Shown here in pieces: positions 61,909-64,000 of a DNA stretch of 64,000 bases. This DNA is from Amycolatopsis albispora (GTDB taxonomy: Bacteria; Actinomycetota; Actinomycetes; Mycobacteriales; Pseudonocardiaceae). The translations under genes were made by a program, and so were the position numbers. Location: assembly GCF_003312875.1 (NCBI RefSeq), contig NZ_CP015163.1:5952001-6016000 (forward strand). Reading direction: 5' to 3'. How positions within the stretch are numbered: position 1 is the stretch's first letter; every line of letters begins with the position of its first letter. The notes beneath the pieces are model-generated. The model was not told the DNA's origin. It did not search any database and worked only from the letters and a program-made list of their open reading frames with translations.

Positions 61909-63867
61909 TCACAGCTCGTAGAGGCGCGTCCAGTTCTCGCGACTGGTCAGCTCGGGCATCGCGCGCTTGTACTGCTCCTGCACCGCGGCACCCTCCTTCC
62001 GCAGCCGCTGCAGCACCTTGATGCCGCGCTTGCCCAGTTCGAACATGCGGTCCCGGTCGTACTTGCGGACCCGCACGCCCTCCTGCGAGGCGTCGGTCAC
62101 CACGGCGGTGTCGAACAGCGAGATGTGCCACCAGGTGGCCTCGTCGTTCGGCACCGCGCCCAGGCTGAACCGGTGCTTGCCGAGCAGCCGGTCGATGATG
62201 CGCTTGAGCAGGATGACCCGCTGCAGGCTCGGCCGCGGCGCCGCGTTGATGATGCCGATGTCCGAGGACGCGATGCCCGGCACCTCGGTCGCCTTGTGGC
62301 GCTTGGTCTCCGGGTACTCCTCGCGGATCTTCCGGATCTCCTTCATCGCCGCGACGCCGCCGTCACGCAGGATCTCCGGGCCCTCGAGAAAGTCCTCGAC
62401 CGCCTTGATCAGCGTGGCCGACAGGCCGTACTGCATGCCCAGCAGGTACCGGACCAGCTGCGCCACCAGCACGCGCGTGAGCAGGTTCAGGTTGAACGGG
62501 CTGTGCAGCGCGGCGGTGATGATCGAGTTGCGCAGGTTGAAGTACCGGTGCCACTCGTCCCAGTCCTTCCAGCCGAAGTCGGCGTGCCAGACGCCGGCCC
62601 CGGGCAGGGTGACCGTCGGGAAGCCCTTGCCGCGGGCGCGGTAGCTGTACTCCGCGTCGTCCCACTGGAAGAAGAACGGCAGCGGGTAGCCGATCTCCTT
62701 GACCACCTCGTACGGGATCAGGCACGACCACCAGCCGTTGTACCCGGCGTCGAGGCGGCGCTCCTGCCGGTTCGGCTTGCCGGTCTCCTCGTCCACGCCG
62801 AGCAGGTCGGCGGTGTTCAGGGAGTGCTCCACCGGCTGGCCGGGCTCCAGCGTGTTCAGCCGCGCGTACTCGGCGCCGACGTGCAGCTGGTCCGGGTGCA
62901 GCAGGTTGAGCATCTGGCCGCCGACGATGATCGGATTGGCGGCGCGGTTGGAGAACGCGGTCAGCCGGATCACCAGGTCCGGCTCGAGCAGCACGTCGTC
63001 GTCCATGAACAGCACGTTCGCGTGCTCGGTCTCGGTGTGCCCGGCGACCTCGTACAGGCCGCGGGTGAAGCCACCGGCACCGCCGAGGTTCGGCTGGGTG
63101 ATGTAGTGCAGCTTGTCGCCGAGGTCCTTGACCACCTGGGCGAAGCCCTCGCGGCTCTCCACCCGGTCGGTGCCCTGGTCGGCGACGTAGATCGCGTCGA
63201 GGGTCTCCAGCGAGTTCAGGTCGCCCGCCAGCGCCTGCAGGTTCGACAGGCAGTCGTCGGCGCGGTTCATCGTGCAGATGGTGACCGCGGTCGGGCGGAT
63301 CCGCTCCGGCGAGTCGACCGTCCAGCGCACGCGCTCCACGGTCAGCTGCTGCCCGGCCTCGGTGGACAGGTCCAGCCAGAGCGCGCCGCCGTCGTAGAAC
63401 TTGTCGATCTTCGCTTCCAGGCTGACCTGGGTGGCGTTCGCGCCGGTGATCTCCCGCGCGGTGACCGTGCGGTGCTCGCCCTCGAAGTCGGAGGCACCGA
63501 TGGTGAGCAGGCCGTCACCGGTGACGGTGGCCTCCACCCGCACCTTGTCCACGGTGGTCCAGCGCTGCCAGTAGCTGGCCGGGAACCGGCCGAAGTAGGT
63601 GTTGCCGGAGACCTTCGCCGACGGCTCGAGGGTGACCCCCGTGCGGCGACGGGCGGCCACGCCCAGCGTCACCTCCGCGTACAGGTCCTTCGACACCACC
63701 TCGGACGGGCCGGCGAACAGGCCGCGCTGCGCGAGCAGCCGTTCGGAAGGGGTGCGCTCGGAGAACACCGTCTGCTCCTCACCGGAAGCGTCCGGAAGGG
63801 TGCCGTTCGACGCCATGTCCTTGACCGCGGCGCCGCCAGGCTGTCCGGTCACTGCTTTACCGGGCAT
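61909..63867 (-). CDS. glfT2: Galactofuranosyltransferase GlfT2
   Basis: The protein has 652 residues from the ATG at 63867, which has GGAGG upstream. After an N-terminal beta-sandwich region (about 30-190) comes the GT-A domain: AVTICTMNRADDCLSNLQAL, ITQPNLGGAGGFTRGLYEVA and the metal site FMDDDVLLEPD. WDDAEYSYRARGKGFPTVTL contains the catalytic acid, and AGVWHADFGWKDWDEWHRYF the metal-binding His. It polymerises the galactan backbone by alternating 5- and 6-linkages from UDP-Galf. The partner glfT1 lies 5 kb away. Confidence 0.96.
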   Translation of the reverse strand: MPGKAVTGQPGGAAVKDMASNGTLPDASGEEQTVFSERTPSERLLAQRGLFAGPSEVVSKDLYAEVTLGVAARRRTGVTLEPSAKVSGNTYFGRFPASYWQRWTTVDKVRVEATVTGDGLLTIGASDFEGEHRTVTAREITGANATQVSLEAKIDKFYDGGALWLDLSTEAGQQLTVERVRWTVDSPERIRPTAVTICTMNRADDCLSNLQALAGDLNSLETLDAIYVADQGTDRVESREGFAQVVKDLGDKLHYITQPNLGGAGGFTRGLYEVAGHTETEHANVLFMDDDVLLEPDLVIRLTAFSNRAANPIIVGGQMLNLLHPDQLHVGAEYARLNTLEPGQPVEHSLNTADLLGVDEETGKPNRQERRLDAGYNGWWSCLIPYEVVKEIGYPLPFFFQWDDAEYSYRARGKGFPTVTLPGAGVWHADFGWKDWDEWHRYFNLRNSIITAALHSPFNLNLLTRVLVAQLVRYLLGMQYGLSATLIKAVEDFLEGPEILRDGGVAAMKEIRKIREEYPETKRHKATEVPGIASSDIGIINAAPRPSLQRVILLKRIIDRLLGKHRFSLGAVPNDEATWWHISLFDTAVVTDASQEGVRVRKYDRDRMFELGKRGIKVLQRLRKEGAAVQEQYKRAMPELTSRENWTRLYEL

Positions 63868-63922
63868 TAATCCTCAGTCCTCCAAGGGGGATTCCAACAC
63901 GCGGTCACAAAGTACAGGTTGA

Positions 63923-63943
63923 GTCTGTGAAGAGTTCACAGAC
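63923..63943. promoter_or_regulatory. Perfect dyad upstream of glfT2
   Basis: GTCTGTGAA-GAG-TTCACAGAC is a perfect inverted repeat with 9-bp arms, 56 bp upstream of the glfT2 start and 10 bp after the stop of the preceding gene. No T tract follows on the minus strand, so an operator is as likely as a terminator. Confidence 0.45.
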
Positions 63944-63953
63944 GGTCACTGAG

Positions 63954-64000
63954 TCACGACTTCTCGCGAAACACGACCCACTTGAGCATCACGAAGTTGA
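63954..64000 (-). CDS. C-terminus of a GtrA-like membrane protein, cut off
   Basis: Only 15 codons are visible on the minus strand: NFVMLKWVVFREKS and a stop. This matches the usual end of GtrA-family proteins (last membrane segment then a basic tail). GtrA-like proteins sit in galactan and arabinan gene clusters of mycolata, which fits the position upstream of glfT2. The rest lies beyond the window. Confidence 0.5.
   Translation of the reverse strand, partial: NFVMLKWVVFREKS

Overview
The window is high-GC actinobacterial DNA, most likely from the Pseudonocardiales (Amycolatopsis-like). The evidence is dense GTG/ATG coding with many 4-base overlaps, TAGGCT-type promoters, a SigF-type promoter, Ku/LigD repair, a proteasome activator ending in GQYL, and the mycolata-type galactan genes wzm, wzt, glfT1 and glfT2. 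Gene neighbours around 49.4-57 kb follow the Mycobacterium tuberculosis order Rv3777-Rv3778c-Rv3780-Rv3783/81/82.

Region by region. 1-5.3 kb is a small defence-like island. A minus-strand McrB/MoxR-type AAA+ ATPase is coupled to a cut-off partner. Divergent from it are two tandem copies of a protein resembling phosphorothioate-dependent (ScoMcrA-type) restriction enzymes, but both end before the expected HNH nuclease domain. The second copy is wrecked by an internal deletion, an IS630 insertion and a frameshift. Two tRNA genes (Arg-ACG, Ser-GCT) follow. 5.6-23.3 kb is mostly core: acetoacetyl-CoA synthetase, a type VII secretion accessory trio (EspG-like, PPE-like, small helical), a dienelactone hydrolase, an aminotransferase, a TauE-type exporter, an RsbW/SigF stress pair, a methyltransferase, the LigD/Ku end-joining pair, HIT and FBP proteins, a class III cyclase, a FabH-like synthase and a two-component system.

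23.4-27.4 kb is a gene graveyard. A second, identical IS630 copy sits in a wax-ester synthase relic, followed by the tail of an amino-acid permease, the front of a nitrilase, a tyrosine recombinase split in frame by a piece of an NmrA-like gene, a degenerate GC-skewed repeat block and the N-terminus of a TetR regulator. 27.4-35.5 kb carries regulators and an overlapping three-gene operon (acyl-CoA dehydrogenase, ADP-forming acyl-CoA synthetase, ThDP-dependent enzyme) behind a TetR-type dyad.

35.5-51.6 kb holds a large LuxR-type (LAL) regulator, secreted proteases (S8, M28, zinc peptidase), a Crp-type regulator, several small conserved proteins and tRNA-Ser(TGA). The M28 gene has a one-base frameshift. 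An IS982-type element lies directly in front of bpa at 51.7-52.7 kb.

52.7-64 kb is cell-envelope territory: a coiled-coil methyltransferase, the Wzm/Wzt galactan exporter, GlfT1, a second type VII trio whose PPE-like protein shares a C-terminal tail with the one at 8.4-9.5 kb, an acyl-CoA dehydrogenase whose start codon lies in a perfect 36-bp palindrome, GlfT2, and the end of a GtrA-like gene at the right edge. A long perfect palindrome of a genome-repeat type is read as coding sequence inside the small gene at 57.4-57.6 kb.

No rRNA, CRISPR array or replication origin was seen. All family assignments come from reading motifs by eye; no database search was possible.
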